DNA of 64,000 nt from Sandaracinobacteroides sayramensis (GCF_022014495.1 NZ_JAKLSQ010000019.1:141009-205008); one strand, 5' to 3'. Positions 25,412-34,620 are shown, counted from the first letter of the stretch. The notes: generated by a model not told the origin, from the letters alone. Numbers and translations are program-made.

Positions 25412-27409
25412 TCAGCCTTCGAACTCCAGGATCACCGCGTCCACCGCCAGGCTGTCGCCTGCCCTGGCGTGCAGCCTGGCGACCGTGCCGCTCTTCTCGG
25501 CGCGCAGGATATTCTCCATCTTCATCGCCTCGACGACGGCCAGCTGCTGCCCGGCCTCCACCTTGTCGCCCTCGGCGACCGCGATCGAAACCACCAGCCC
25601 CGGCATCGGGCACAGCAGATAGCGCGACATGTCCGGCGCGACCTTCGGCAGCATATGCTTCGCCAGTTCCGCCGCGCGCGGGGTCAGCAGCCGCATCGCA
25701 TGCTGGCGGCCATGGTGCACCAGATGGAAGCCGGACCCCTTGCGGTCCACCTGCACCGCGACCGGCCTGCCCTCCACCTTGGCTTCCACCACGCCGAAGG
25801 GCGGGATGCGGCCGCCGGTTTCCACCGCCAGCGCCTTGCCGTCCACCGTCACGCGATAGTCGGCGCCGACCGGCGCCAGCCGAACGGCATGCTGCTCGCC
25901 GTCCAGCTCCACCACCCAGTCGGAAGCGGCGTCGCCGCCGTTCAGCCGCCCGTCCACATGCGCCGCGCGGCTGGCGGCGGCATGGCCGATCACCGCGGCC
26001 AGCGCCAGCAGCGGCGGCAGGCGGCCGGAATCCGGCTCGGCGCCGGCGAAGCCTTCCGGATATTCCTCGGCGATGAAGGCGGTCGTCACCTTCTCGCCGT
26101 CGCGGAAGCGCGGATGCTGCATCAGCGCCGAGAGGAAATCGGAATTGTGGCTGATGCCGCGCACATAATAGCGGTCCAGCGCCTCGATCTGCAGGTCGGT
26201 CGCTTCCAGCCGGGTCGGCGCATGGGTGATCAGCTTGGCGATCATCGGATCGTAGAACATCGAGATTTCGCTGCCCTCGACCACGCCGGTATCCACCCGC
26301 ACGCCGGCGCCCGCCGCCGGCTCGCGATAGGCGGAAAGCCGGCCGATCGACGGCAGGAAGCCGCGATAGGGGTCTTCCGCGTAGAAGCGGGTCTCGATCG
26401 CATGCCCCTCCAGCTTCACATCCGCCTGCCCGAAGGCCAGCTTCTCGCCGGCCGCCACGCGGATCATCTGCTCAACGAGGTCGAGGCCGGTGATGCATTC
26501 GGTCACCGGATGCTCCACCTGCAGGCGGGTGTTCATTTCCAGGAAGTAGAAGCCCCGGTCGGCGCCGGCGATGAACTCCACCGTGCCGGCGGAATGATAG
26601 CCCACCTTGCGCGCCAGCTCGACGGCCTGCTCGCCCATCGCCTTCCGCATTTCAGGGGTGACGAAGGGCGAAGGCGCTTCCTCCACCACCTTCTGGTGGC
26701 GGCGCTGGATCGAGCAGTCGCGCTCGTTCAGATAGACGATATTGCCATGCTTGTCGCCCAGCAGCTGGATTTCGATGTGGCGCGGCTCGGTGATGAACTT
26801 CTCGATGAACACCCGGTCGTCGCCGAACGAGGAAAGCCCCTCGCGCTTCACAGATTCGAAGCCCTCGCGCACGTCCGCCTCGCTGAAGGCCAGCCGCATG
26901 CCCTTGCCGCCGCCGCCGGCCGACGCCTTCATCATCACCGGATAGCCGATGCCGTTGGCGATCTCCACGGCATGTTCCGTGCTTTCGATCTCGCCGACGA
27001 AGCCGGGAACGACGTTCACGCCGGCGAGCTTCGCCAGCTTCTTCGATTCGATCTTGTCGCCCATGGCGGCGATGGCGGAAGCCGGCGGGCCGATGAAGGC
27101 GATCGACGCCTCGTCCAGCGCCTTCGCGAACCATTCCCGTTCGGAGAGGAAGCCATAGCCCGGATGCACCGCCTGCGCGCCGGTCGCCTTGCAAGCTTCG
27201 ATGATCTTTTCGCCCAGCAGATAGGATTGGGCGGCGGGCGGCGGGCCAAGGTGCACCGCCTCGTCCGCCAGGCGCACATGCACGGCGTCGGCATCGGCGT
27301 CGGAATAGACGGCGACCGTCTGGATCCCCAGCCTGCGCGCCGTGCGGATCACCCGGCAGGCGATCTCCCCGCGGTTGGCAATCAGGATCTTGTCGAACAG
27401 CTGGGCCAA
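25412..27409 (-). CDS. pccA: Propionyl-CoA carboxylase alpha subunit (biotin carboxylase plus biotin carrier)
   Basis: The 665-residue product has the biotin carboxylase domain in residues ~1-445 (FDKILIANRGEIACRVIRTA, ATP-grasp loop KASAGGGGKGMRL, EMNTRLQVEHPVTE), a BT-type linker domain, and a C-terminal biotin carrier domain with EAMKMEN, whose second Lys-type position (MKM) carries biotin. It carboxylates propionyl-CoA to (S)-methylmalonyl-CoA together with PccB, which is not in the window. The epimerase at 15879 acts on the product, and BioB at 57220 supplies the cofactor. I propose TTG 27409 as start: AGAGAGGGA lies six bases upstream. GTG 27436 is the longer alternative. Confidence 0.93.
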   Translation of the reverse strand: MAQLFDKILIANRGEIACRVIRTARRLGIQTVAVYSDADADAVHVRLADEAVHLGPPPAAQSYLLGEKIIEACKATGAQAVHPGYGFLSEREWFAKALDEASIAFIGPPASAIAAMGDKIESKKLAKLAGVNVVPGFVGEIESTEHAVEIANGIGYPVMMKASAGGGGKGMRLAFSEADVREGFESVKREGLSSFGDDRVFIEKFITEPRHIEIQLLGDKHGNIVYLNERDCSIQRRHQKVVEEAPSPFVTPEMRKAMGEQAVELARKVGYHSAGTVEFIAGADRGFYFLEMNTRLQVEHPVTECITGLDLVEQMIRVAAGEKLAFGQADVKLEGHAIETRFYAEDPYRGFLPSIGRLSAYREPAAGAGVRVDTGVVEGSEISMFYDPMIAKLITHAPTRLEATDLQIEALDRYYVRGISHNSDFLSALMQHPRFRDGEKVTTAFIAEEYPEGFAGAEPDSGRLPPLLALAAVIGHAAASRAAHVDGRLNGGDAASDWVVELDGEQHAVRLAPVGADYRVTVDGKALAVETGGRIPPFGVVEAKVEGRPVAVQVDRKGSGFHLVHHGRQHAMRLLTPRAAELAKHMLPKVAPDMSRYLLCPMPGLVVSIAVAEGDKVEAGQQLAVVEAMKMENILRAEKSGTVARLHARAGDSLAVDAVILEFEG

Positions 27410-27547
27410 ATCCAATCCCTCTCTTGACGTCGGCACTTTCTCGCCGCGCGGTCAAAGACCGAGGCGGCCTCTGCGTCAAGAGGAACCTTCGCTCAGGCGG
27501 AATGAAAGCGGGAAAAGGAAACCAGGGTGCAGAATCTGAGCGCCCTG

Positions 27548-27611
27548 CTCAGGCGAGGCCCAACTCAGGCGAGACCCGGCTCAGGCGAGACCCGGCTCAG
27601 GCGTGGCCGGC
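27548..27611. repeat. Four tandem copies of a 16-bp unit at the end of yqgE
   Basis: Unit CTCAGGCGAGACCCGG: copies at 27548, 27564, 27580 and 27596, the middle two identical and the outer two with 2-3 changes. The last copy contains the yqgE stop codon, so the repeat seems to have grown out of the coding end into the intergenic space. Confidence 0.9.
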
Positions 27612-28169
27612 GTCCGCCGCCAGAAGCGCGCTGTTGATTCCCGCGCCGGCGAACGCCTGACTCCAGCGCAGTTCCGGCTCGGTCGTCCACAACAGGCTTT
27701 CGCGGCCCGGCGTGTGGAACCAGCCGTGGCGGCGAAGCTCGCGCTCCAGCTGCCCGCCGGACCAGCCGGCGTAGCCAAGCGCCACCGTCCAGAAACGGGG
27801 CCCGGCCCCGGCGGCGATCGCCACCAGCACGTCGCGCGTGCCGGTCAGCGCCCAGGCCGCCCCGTCCGCGCCCGCCACATGCCGCGTGTCCTGCCCGGAC
27901 CAGTCGGGGGAGTGCAGCACCAGCCCGCGCCCCGGCTCCACCGGGCCGCCCGCCAGCACCGGCCGCGCCGGGGTGGAGGCCGGATCGATGTCGAGCTGGC
28001 GCATCAGCGCCGGCACATCCAGATCGTCGAGCGGCTCGTGCAGGCAGATCCCCAGCGCACCTTCCTCGTCGTGCGCGCACATGGCGATCACGCTCCGGTC
28101 GAAGCGCGCATCCCCGATACCGGGCATCGCCAGCAAGAACTGGCCGGAAAGATATGGCACCTGTTTCAT
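27597..28169 (-). CDS. yqgE: YqgE/AlgH family protein
   Basis: The 190-residue product matches the YqgE/AlgH (DUF179) family: LSGQFLLAMPGIGDARFDRS, VIAMCAHDEEGALGICLHEP, VLAGGPVEPGRGLVLHS and FWTVALGYAGWSGGQLEREL. The family is conserved in proteobacteria as a cytoplasmic protein of uncertain function; it was once named a transcriptional regulator without firm proof. The start at 28169 is well supported by the match to the family N-terminus. It is divergent from the peroxiredoxin gene at 28308. The stop codon sits in a 16-bp tandem repeat. Confidence 0.94.
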   Translation of the reverse strand: MKQVPYLSGQFLLAMPGIGDARFDRSVIAMCAHDEEGALGICLHEPLDDLDVPALMRQLDIDPASTPARPVLAGGPVEPGRGLVLHSPDWSGQDTRHVAGADGAAWALTGTRDVLVAIAAGAGPRFWTVALGYAGWSGGQLERELRRHGWFHTPGRESLLWTTEPELRWSQAFAGAGINSALLAADAGHA

Positions 28170-28307
28170 GCAGCCCCTGTCGGTCGCACCTCTACGCCCG
28201 GACGCCTGTCATGAACAGGTGCTAGACGTGGTGAACCCCGCGCATTAACGCCGTTTGTGATCGAGGCGGATGCGGTCCAGGCAGAAGCCCAAGAAGGAGG
28301 AAGAGCG

Positions 28308-28790
28308 ATGACGATCAAGGTTGGAGACAGCGTTCCTGAAGCCACTCTGATGAAGATGACGGCCGACGGCCCCGCCCCCGTCGACACCGCGGACCTGTTC
28401 GCCGGCCGCACCGTCGCCCTCTTCGCCGTGCCCGGCGCCTTCACCCCCACCTGCTCGGCGAAGCATCTGCCGGGCTTCATCGAGAAGGCCGGCGAACTCG
28501 CCGCCAGGGGCGTGGACGAGATCGTCTGCCTGTCCGTCAACGACGTGTTCGTGATGGGCGCCTGGGCGAAGCAATCCGGCGCCGAAGGCAAGATCAGCCT
28601 GCTGGCCGACGGCAACGGCGATTTCTCGAAGGCGCTCGGCCTGACGATGGACGGCTCGCGCTTCGGCATGGGCACCCGCTCGCAGCGCTTCTCGATGCTG
28701 GTGAAGGACGGCAAGGTGGTCGAACTGAACGTCGAGGAGCCGGGCGCCTTCAAGGTCTCTTCCGCCGAGCATCTGCTGGGCCAGCTTTAA
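28308..28790 (+). CDS. Peroxiredoxin (Prx5 type)
   Basis: The 160-residue product is a Prx5/AhpC-TSA family redoxin. The peroxidatic cysteine is Cys49 in VPGAFTPTCSAKHLPGF, the Prx5 signature. Other blocks are IVCLSVNDVFVMGAWAKQ and the late SRFGMGTRSQRFSMLVKDG. It reduces hydroperoxides in the cytoplasm, probably with glutathione/glutaredoxin or thioredoxin. The ATG at 28308 has a strong AAGGAGG ribosome site; an in-frame upstream extension is not needed. The dienelactone hydrolase starts 12 bases downstream, so they likely form an operon. Confidence 0.95.
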   Translation: MTIKVGDSVPEATLMKMTADGPAPVDTADLFAGRTVALFAVPGAFTPTCSAKHLPGFIEKAGELAARGVDEIVCLSVNDVFVMGAWAKQSGAEGKISLLADGNGDFSKALGLTMDGSRFGMGTRSQRFSMLVKDGKVVELNVEEPGAFKVSSAEHLLGQL

Positions 28791-28801
28791 GGAGCGCGCG
28801 C

Positions 28802-29530
28802 ATGGCTTCCGAACAGAATGACTTCGAATATTTCGACGGCGACCAGCGCTGCCTCGGCGTGCTGGAACGGCCCGATCCGGCGAAATTCCCCGGGCCGCGG
28901 CCCGGCGTCGTCGCCGTGCACGAGGCCTGGGGCCTGGGCGCCCAGGTGCGGCGCCGCGCGAAGATGCTGGCCGAGCTCGGCTATGTCGCGCTAGCCGCCG
29001 ACATCTTCGGCGACCGGCACATCCCCGCCGACCCGCCGGAAGCCTTCAAGATCATCGGCGACCTGGCGGCCGACACGCCGAAGCTCCGCGCCCCGGTGGC
29101 GGCGGCCGTGGCGGCGCTGAAGGCGCATGACCTGTGCGACGGGCGGATCGCCGCCATCGGCTATTGCTTCGGCGGCCGCACGGTGCTGGAACTCGCGCGC
29201 AGCAACAACCCGGACGTGCTGGGAGTCGTCAGCTTCCACGGCGCGCTCGACACGCCGACTCCGGCGGAAAAGGGCAAGATCTCCGCGAAGATCCTCGCCT
29301 GCCACGGCGCGGAGGACGAGCTGGTGCCGCACGCGCACCTGACCGCCTTTCTGGACGAGATGGCGGCGGCCGAAGCCGACTGCCAGACGATCGCCTACAC
29401 CGGCGCGAAGCACAGCTTCACCAATCCGGAGGCTAACGGCGAACTGATGGCCACCATCATCCACCACGACCGCACCGACAAAAGGTCATGGAAGGCGATG
29501 CAGGCGCATTTCGAGGAGGTCTTCGGCTGA
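28802..29530 (+). CDS. Dienelactone hydrolase family protein
   Basis: The 242-residue product is an alpha/beta hydrolase of the dienelactone hydrolase family. The triad is Cys122 (IGYCFGG), Asp172 (AEDELVP) and His204 (AKHSF). Other blocks are GVVAVHEAWGLGAQVRRRAK and GYVALAADIFGD. Family members open lactone rings in aromatic degradation or hydrolyse other small esters; the true substrate here is unknown. Following the peroxiredoxin gene by only 12 bases and with GGAG upstream, it is probably co-transcribed, which suggests a detoxification context rather than a chlorocatechol pathway. Confidence 0.92.
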   Translation: MASEQNDFEYFDGDQRCLGVLERPDPAKFPGPRPGVVAVHEAWGLGAQVRRRAKMLAELGYVALAADIFGDRHIPADPPEAFKIIGDLAADTPKLRAPVAAAVAALKAHDLCDGRIAAIGYCFGGRTVLELARSNNPDVLGVVSFHGALDTPTPAEKGKISAKILACHGAEDELVPHAHLTAFLDEMAAAEADCQTIAYTGAKHSFTNPEANGELMATIIHHDRTDKRSWKAMQAHFEEVFG

Positions 29531-29575
29531 GTAGCCGATCAACCGCAGCCAGACACCGATCAGGGCAAGCGCCAT

Positions 29576-29860
29576 TCAGTCCGATCTACTGGGCGAATTG
29601 TTCACCATGCCCCGGCGGTTGCTGTCTATAGTCTGCTGCGCTTCCTGATCCACCCGCTCCCATTCGGAGCGGGTGCGGCAGGTCTTTTCAGACCTCAGGC
29701 GAGAGCCTGTTACAGCGTGTGTGCGACAGATTTTTCTGTCCTGCTCCTTCTTTTCATCGCCGGCAGGCGCATCCTGCTGTGGCGAAGATAAGGCCATCGC
29801 TGCCGTATGGGGCATTATATGAAGGCCAGTCAGAACAAACGCATACAAAAAACAGTTCAT
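29576..29860 (-). CDS. Small exported protein with conserved Cys pair
   Basis: The 94-residue product has a short hydrophobic N-terminus and a mature part KICRTHAVTGSRLRSEKTCR followed by TRSEWERVDQEAQQTIDSN. The K-x-C-R-x-x-x-V-T-G-S-R-(n)-C-x-T-R-x-E-W pattern is one I associate with small exported proteins found repeatedly in sphingomonads; their function is unknown. ATG 29860 has AGGGAAAAG upstream. A perfect 10-bp inverted repeat (29652-29676) lies inside the coding sequence. It sits 19 bases after the start-proximal side of the DUF2147 gene end (29880) in the same direction. Confidence 0.6.
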   Translation of the reverse strand: MNCFLYAFVLTGLHIMPHTAAMALSSPQQDAPAGDEKKEQDRKICRTHAVTGSRLRSEKTCRTRSEWERVDQEAQQTIDSNRRGMVNNSPSRSD

Positions 29861-29879
29861 CGTCTTTTCCCTATGAAGC

Positions 29880-30284
29880 TCAGTTGCCCACGCGCGTCCA
29901 TGTCTCCCGCCGGCACCCCGTGTTGCGCACCAGGCAGCCGCGCACCTCGATGGTCTTCGGATTCTGCACCGCCAGCGTGCCGTTGAAGCGGCGGTTGATG
30001 TCCGGCACGAACACCCGGCCCTGGAATTCGCTGGGGCCGGTGCGGGTGAAATCCTCGAACAGGTTCATGCCGATCAGGTCCGGATGCCCGCCGCGCGCGG
30101 CGTCGGCCTTGGCCTTGTCGCTGGCCCAGGCCACCTTGCCGCAGATATTCTGGCCGCATTTCGAAATGCGGATCCGCGTGTTGCCGCCGGGGCTTTGCCA
30201 CAGCCCGGTCGGGGTCACCGGCTTCTGCGCCACGGCGGGCGCCGCCAGCAGCAGCGGGATCAGGGCGGCGGACAACAGCTTCAT
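29880..30284 (-). CDS. DUF2147 domain-containing exported protein
   Basis: The 134-residue product has a signal peptide (MKLLSAALIPLLLAAPAVAQ) and a DUF2147 domain: GLWQSPGGNTRIRISKCGQN, ICGKVAW, GMNLFEDF, FVPDINRRFNGTLAV and EVRGCLVRNTGCRRETWTRV. DUF2147 proteins are small periplasmic beta-rich proteins of unknown biochemical role, common in proteobacteria. The three-cysteine pattern of the family is present. It lies between dapD and the small exported gene, all on the minus strand, possibly in one transcription unit. Confidence 0.93.
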   Translation of the reverse strand: MKLLSAALIPLLLAAPAVAQKPVTPTGLWQSPGGNTRIRISKCGQNICGKVAWASDKAKADAARGGHPDLIGMNLFEDFTRTGPSEFQGRVFVPDINRRFNGTLAVQNPKTIEVRGCLVRNTGCRRETWTRVGN

Positions 30285-30335
30285 GCGGCAACTCCGGCGA
30301 ATCGGCTCCGATCCGCCGGCTTTGCGCCCTTCCCC

Positions 30336-31187
30336 TCAGTCCCGCAAGAGCTCGTTGATGCCTGTTTTCGCCCGCGTTTTCGCGTCCACGCGCTTCACGA
30401 TCACCGCGCAGGCCAGATTGGGGCCCGGCGTGCCGTCGGCCAGCGGCTTTCCGGGCAGCGTGCCCGGAACCACCACCGCATAGGCCGGCACTTCGCCGAT
30501 GAAGGTCTCGCCCGTCTCCCGGTCGACGATCTTGGTGGAGGCGCCCAGGAACACCCCCATGGACAGCACCGCGCCCTCGCGCACGATCACCCCTTCGGCC
30601 ACTTCCGAGCGGGCGCCGATGAAGGCGCCGTCCTCGATGATCACCGGGCCGGCCTGCAGCGGCTCCAGCACGCCGCCGATCCCCGCCCCGCCCGAGATAT
30701 GCACATGGGCGCCGATCTGCGCGCAACTGCCGACGGTCGCCCAGGTGTCCACCATCGTGCCCCTGCCGACATGGGCGCCGATGTTCACGAAGCTCGGCAT
30801 CAGCACCGCGCCCGGCGCCACATAGGCCCCCTGGCGGACGACGGCGCCCGGCACCATGCGGAAGCCGGCCTCGGAAAAGCGCGCCTCGTCCCAGCCTTCG
30901 GTCTTCAGCGGCACCTTGTCATAGGCGGGCGCGCCGACACCGCCGGCCGGCGCGTTGGCGGTCAGGCGGAAGCTCAGCAGCACCGCCTTCTTCAGCCACT
31001 GGTTCACCCGCCACTCGCCGGCCGAATCCGGCTCGGCCACGCGCAGGCGGCCGCTGTCCAGCCCTTCGATCGCTGCGCCCACGGCGGCGATCGCCTGCGC
31101 GTTGCCGGGGGCGTCATGGGGGGTCAGGCTTTCCCGGCCTTCCCAGGCCGCCTCGATGATCGCCTGCAGTTCAGCCCCGTTCGTCAT
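30336..31187 (-). CDS. dapD: 2,3,4,5-tetrahydropyridine-2,6-dicarboxylate N-succinyltransferase
   Basis: The 283-residue product matches DapD, the succinyl-CoA-dependent step of lysine and diaminopimelate biosynthesis. An N-terminal helical domain precedes a left-handed beta helix built of hexapeptide repeats ([60 protein letters not shown]). The C-terminus [20 protein letters not shown] is typical. The protein is a cytoplasmic trimer. Its ATG overlaps the stop of the upstream HAD phosphatase gene as ATGA, showing an operon with translational coupling. Confidence 0.97.
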   Translation of the reverse strand: MTNGAELQAIIEAAWEGRESLTPHDAPGNAQAIAAVGAAIEGLDSGRLRVAEPDSAGEWRVNQWLKKAVLLSFRLTANAPAGGVGAPAYDKVPLKTEGWDEARFSEAGFRMVPGAVVRQGAYVAPGAVLMPSFVNIGAHVGRGTMVDTWATVGSCAQIGAHVHISGGAGIGGVLEPLQAGPVIIEDGAFIGARSEVAEGVIVREGAVLSMGVFLGASTKIVDRETGETFIGEVPAYAVVVPGTLPGKPLADGTPGPNLACAVIVKRVDAKTRAKTGINELLRD

Positions 31188-31903
31188 CTCGTCAGTTCCT
31201 CCAGCCAGTCGGTCAGGTCGTGCAATTCATGGTCGATGAAGTCGGGCGAATGGCCATGGTCGCCGCGCTCGGAGCCATTGTTCACCCAGCCCGTCACCAT
31301 GCCCAGCGCGTGCGCGGGCTTCAGATTATGCGCCATGTCGTCCACGAAGAAGGCCCGCTCAGGCGCTATCCCATGCGCCTCGCAGACCCCGCGATAGGCG
31401 CGCGGGTCGGGCTTCGGATGATAGCGCATGGCGTGCACGTCGTGGATGGCGTGGAAGCAGTCGCCGATCCCCAGCGCCGCCAGCACCCGCTCGGCATAGG
31501 CGAGGTCGCCGTTGGTGAAGACGATCCGCCGCCCCGGCAGCCTTTCCAGCGCCGCGGCCAGCCGCGGGTCCGGGTCCAGCACCGACATGTCGATGTCGTG
31601 CACATAGTCCAGGAAGTCGTTCGGATCGACGTCATGGCTCAGCATCAGCCCGCGCAAGGTGGTGCCATGCTCGTGGAAATAGCGCTTCTGCACCACCCGC
31701 GCCTCGTCGCGCCCCAGCCCCAGCAGGCGGCCGACGAAGGCTTCCATCCTGCGGTCGATCTGGGCGAAGAGATTGGCCCGCGCCGGATAGAGCGTGTTGT
31801 CCATGTCGAACAGCCAGCAGTCCACCTCGCCCAGACGGGCGGAGAAGACGGAGTCCAGACGGGCGGGGAAGGCAGGTCCGGGCGGAACGGGAACGGCAGG
31901 CAT
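31184..31903 (-). CDS. Pyrimidine 5'-nucleotidase-type HAD hydrolase
   Basis: The 239-residue product belongs to the HAD family in the SDT1/PyrN-like pyrimidine 5'-nucleotidase group. Motif I is [12 protein letters not shown] with the two catalytic Asp, motif II is IVFTNGD, and motif III/IV is the lysine in [10 protein letters not shown] plus [14 protein letters not shown]. It probably dephosphorylates nucleotides or a small phosphate ester. I chose ATG 31903; ATG 31915 is four codons upstream and equally possible. It overlaps dapD by four bases. It is divergent from the autotransporter protease gene at 32008. Confidence 0.88.
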   Translation of the reverse strand: MPAVPVPPGPAFPARLDSVFSARLGEVDCWLFDMDNTLYPARANLFAQIDRRMEAFVGRLLGLGRDEARVVQKRYFHEHGTTLRGLMLSHDVDPNDFLDYVHDIDMSVLDPDPRLAAALERLPGRRIVFTNGDLAYAERVLAALGIGDCFHAIHDVHAMRYHPKPDPRAYRGVCEAHGIAPERAFFVDDMAHNLKPAHALGMVTGWVNNGSERGDHGHSPDFIDHELHDLTDWLEELTR

Positions 31904-32007
31904 GGCGCCGCCCATAGACGAGGTTGCATGCCGGAAGCCAGTTCGGCATGAATTGCCCGCCTGCGGACGACAGGCGAATCGCAAAGAACAAGAAGCAAGA
32001 AGCAAGG

Positions 32008-34272
32008 ATGAACTTGGCCCACCCTCTCTCCCCCAGCCGCTGGCTGAAACTCGCTCTGCTCGCCGCGCCCGCGCTGCTGCTCGCCGCCTGCGGCGGATCC
32101 GACGGCCCCGGCCCCGGCACCATCTCTACGCCGCCGCCGCCCACACCCACCCCAACGCCGACGCCGACGCCGACGCCAACCCCGGCCGTCGATTACGACA
32201 CGGCCGAATATCAGCGCTCCACCTCGGCGGTGCAGTCGAAGGCGATCGGCGCCTGGCAGCTCAGCGCCTCGGGCGCGGGCGTCACCATCGGCATCGTCGA
32301 CAGCGGCATCACCGACACGCTCGGCGAGTTCACCGGCCGAATCGCCGGCCAGAGCCGGGACGTCACCGGCCAGGGGCGCGGGCTTTCGGATTCCCACGGC
32401 CATGGAACGGCGGTGGCAGCCGTCGCCGCCGCCGCCCGCAACGACAGGGAAATCGTCGGCGTGGCGCCCGGCGCCACCATCGCCATGATGCGGGCGGACA
32501 ATGGGGATTGCGCCAACGGCTGCGAATATGCCGACAGGGCCATCGCCGACGCGATCGACGCCGCCGTCTCCGCCGGGGCGAAGGTCATCAACATCTCGCT
32601 CGGCGGCTCGGCGGCGAACAGCACGCTGCGCAACGCCTTCGCCCGCGCCGCGGCGGCGAATGTGGTGATCGTCGTCGCCGCCGGCAACGACGGCAAGTCC
32701 GAGGTCGACCCGCTGCCCGCCGCCGCGCTCGCCGCCGGCAGCAGCGCCAATGTGATCATCGCCGGCGCCTCGACTCTGGCCGGCGAGATCGCCGATTTCT
32801 CCAACCGGGCCGGGCAGGCGCAATCCAACTATCTGCTGGCGCTGGGCGAGGGCGTGCGCAGCTTCGACCATCTGGGCGACGCCTATATCTATTCCGGCAC
32901 CAGCTTCGCCGCCCCCGCCATCTCGGGCGCGGTCGCCCTTCTCGCCCACTATTTCCCCAACCTCACCGCCCAGAGGCTCGTGGACATACTCCTCTCCTCC
33001 GCGGACGATGTCGGCGCCGCCGGAACCGACGCCATCAACGGCCGGGGCCTCCTCAACATCGCCCGCGCCATCGGCCCCTCCGGGCAGACCAGCCTTGCCG
33101 GCACGCAGGTGCCGGTCGGCGCCGGCCCGGCGGGCACGCTCGGCAGCGCGTTCGGCAACGGGCTTTCGGGCGAAACCGCGCTCCGCCAGATGCAGGTGAC
33201 GGACCGTTTCGACCGCACCTACACCGCCCCGGTCGGCCTCACGCTGCGCGCCGCCTCGCCGCGCCGCCTCACCGGGCGGCTGGCCGCCGCCAGCCTGCTT
33301 TCGGCCGACACCGACCGCGCGGCCGGCCCCTTCGCGCTGAGCCTGCAGATCCGCGCCAGCGAGCGGATGGACCGCACCGGCACGGACCATTTCCGCAACG
33401 AGGACCATCAAGTCGCCAACCTCGGCTTCGCCCAGCGCGGGGTGGACGCCCGCGCCGGCACCCGCAATCCGCTGCGGGAAACCCGGCTCCGCCTCGCCGC
33501 CAGCAACGGCTTCGGCTTCGTCGCCGCTTCCGGCCGGCTGGCCAGCGAAAGCCTGCCCGGCGCGGCGGCCGGCGGCTTCATAGCCGACGACGGCCTCTCC
33601 CCCGACGAGGGCACCGGCACGCGCGGCCGTCAGATGCTGATGGCCGAGCACCGCCACGGCCCGCTGGCGCTGGCGCTGGCCGCCAGCCACCGCCGCTATG
33701 GCCTCAACGACATCCCCGGCCTTTCCCGCAGCGCCAGCCAGTCGCGCCTGACGCTGGGCGCCGCCTATGCCACCGGGCCATGGCGCCTCGCCGTGCAAGC
33801 GGCGGACGCGCAGGACGAGGGCGCGCTGCTGGGCACCCGCCTCTCCCCCGATTTCGGCTTGACGGGCGGCCGCACGCAATCGCTTGGCCTCGCCGCCGGT
33901 TTCGAGCAGAGCGGCTACCGCCTGCGCCTGGCCGGTACGCAAGGCTGGGTGCAGCCGCATCTCGCCGGCGGCCATCTGCTGCTGAACGCCGGCAAGCTGC
34001 AAACGCAAAGCTGGTCGCTGGCGGCGGAAGCCCCGGCCGGGCCGGGCGCCTTGTCGCTGCGGTTCGCCGGCCCACTCGCCGTCACTTCCGGCCAGTTCCG
34101 GCTGGCGAACGGCCAGCCGCTCAACGCCGCCGTCCTCGCCCGCGAAACCGCGACGGAGCTTGGTTACGCCTGGGGCAATCTGCAACTGGCCGCCTTCCAC
34201 CGCCAGAACGCCGGCAACTTCCCCGGCCTGCAGGACAGCGGCGCGGCCTTCACCTTCCGCTCGGAGTTCTAG
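32008..34272 (+). CDS. Subtilisin-like (S8) autotransporter protease with lipoprotein signal
   Basis: The 754-residue product starts with a lipoprotein signal whose lipobox is LLAAC (Cys28), then a Thr-Pro repeat linker (about 44-57). The S8 passenger has catalytic Asp96 (GIVDSGI), His130 (HGHGTAVA), oxyanion Asn225 (AAGND) and Ser297 (YSGTSFAAP). A linker (about 370-480) leads to a C-terminal ~270-residue autotransporter beta barrel ending in Phe. This architecture resembles SphB1 of Bordetella, a surface-anchored subtilisin that matures other exported proteins. The start ATG has AGCAAGGA upstream. The downstream gap contains palindromic repeats that may end transcription. Confidence 0.92.
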   Translation: MNLAHPLSPSRWLKLALLAAPALLLAACGGSDGPGPGTISTPPPPTPTPTPTPTPTPTPAVDYDTAEYQRSTSAVQSKAIGAWQLSASGAGVTIGIVDSGITDTLGEFTGRIAGQSRDVTGQGRGLSDSHGHGTAVAAVAAAARNDREIVGVAPGATIAMMRADNGDCANGCEYADRAIADAIDAAVSAGAKVINISLGGSAANSTLRNAFARAAAANVVIVVAAGNDGKSEVDPLPAAALAAGSSANVIIAGASTLAGEIADFSNRAGQAQSNYLLALGEGVRSFDHLGDAYIYSGTSFAAPAISGAVALLAHYFPNLTAQRLVDILLSSADDVGAAGTDAINGRGLLNIARAIGPSGQTSLAGTQVPVGAGPAGTLGSAFGNGLSGETALRQMQVTDRFDRTYTAPVGLTLRAASPRRLTGRLAAASLLSADTDRAAGPFALSLQIRASERMDRTGTDHFRNEDHQVANLGFAQRGVDARAGTRNPLRETRLRLAASNGFGFVAASGRLASESLPGAAAGGFIADDGLSPDEGTGTRGRQMLMAEHRHGPLALALAASHRRYGLNDIPGLSRSASQSRLTLGAAYATGPWRLAVQAADAQDEGALLGTRLSPDFGLTGGRTQSLGLAAGFEQSGYRLRLAGTQGWVQPHLAGGHLLLNAGKLQTQSWSLAAEAPAGPGALSLRFAGPLAVTSGQFRLANGQPLNAAVLARETATELGYAWGNLQLAAFHRQNAGNFPGLQDSGAAFTFRSEF

Positions 34273-34283
34273 GCCTGGTGTTC

Positions 34284-34340
34284 TTGAGGGGGCTCTGCCC
34301 CCTCAAACTCCCCCGGCAGGGAGCCGTGCTCCCTGCACCC
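34284..34340. repeat. Composite double-palindrome repeat, family A
   Basis: Two adjacent palindromes, TTGAGGGGGCTCTGCCCCC...TCAA and CAGGGAGCCGTGCTCCCTG, joined by ACTCCCCCGG. An inverted, slightly altered copy is at 50170-50261. It lies 12 bases after the autotransporter stop codon. Confidence 0.85.
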
Positions 34341-34430
34341 ACATTTTCGGGTTCGAGCGGCAAGGTCGCTTTGACAAGAAAATTATTGCCTGCGGCGCTG
34401 ACTTGGCGGGTTTTAAACCGCCGACCTCAC

Positions 34431-34543
34431 CCGTCACCCCGGGCTTGACCCGGGGTCCAGCTTCCTCGCGCGCCGAGGTTCGCCGATCATGCCCGAATGG
34501 CGGGCCAAACAGCTGGACCCCGGGTCAAGCCCGGGGTGACGGG
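34431..34543. repeat. Inverted pair of family 1 REP-like repeats
   Basis: A direct copy (CGTCACCCCGGGCTTGACCC, 34431-34463) and an inverted copy (GACCCCGGGTCAAGCCCGGG, 34510-34543) are separated by 46 bases, so the whole could fold into one long hairpin with both outer arms CCCGTCACC / GGTGACGGG pairing. Confidence 0.88.
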
Positions 34544-34620
34544 TGAAACCGACCCAGAGCGCTGCAGGCAATCGAACCGAATCCGCAAGCCCGACCTCGC
34601 CGATTCAGCCCCAACCCGAA

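Noticed and set aside
29652..29676. Perfect inverted repeat as terminator
   Set aside because: It lies inside the small exported gene at 29576 and is not followed by a T tract.
31645..34200. Very long minus-strand frame opposite the autotransporter protease
   Set aside because: Only a high-GC shadow; the plus strand encodes a complete S8 triad and beta barrel.
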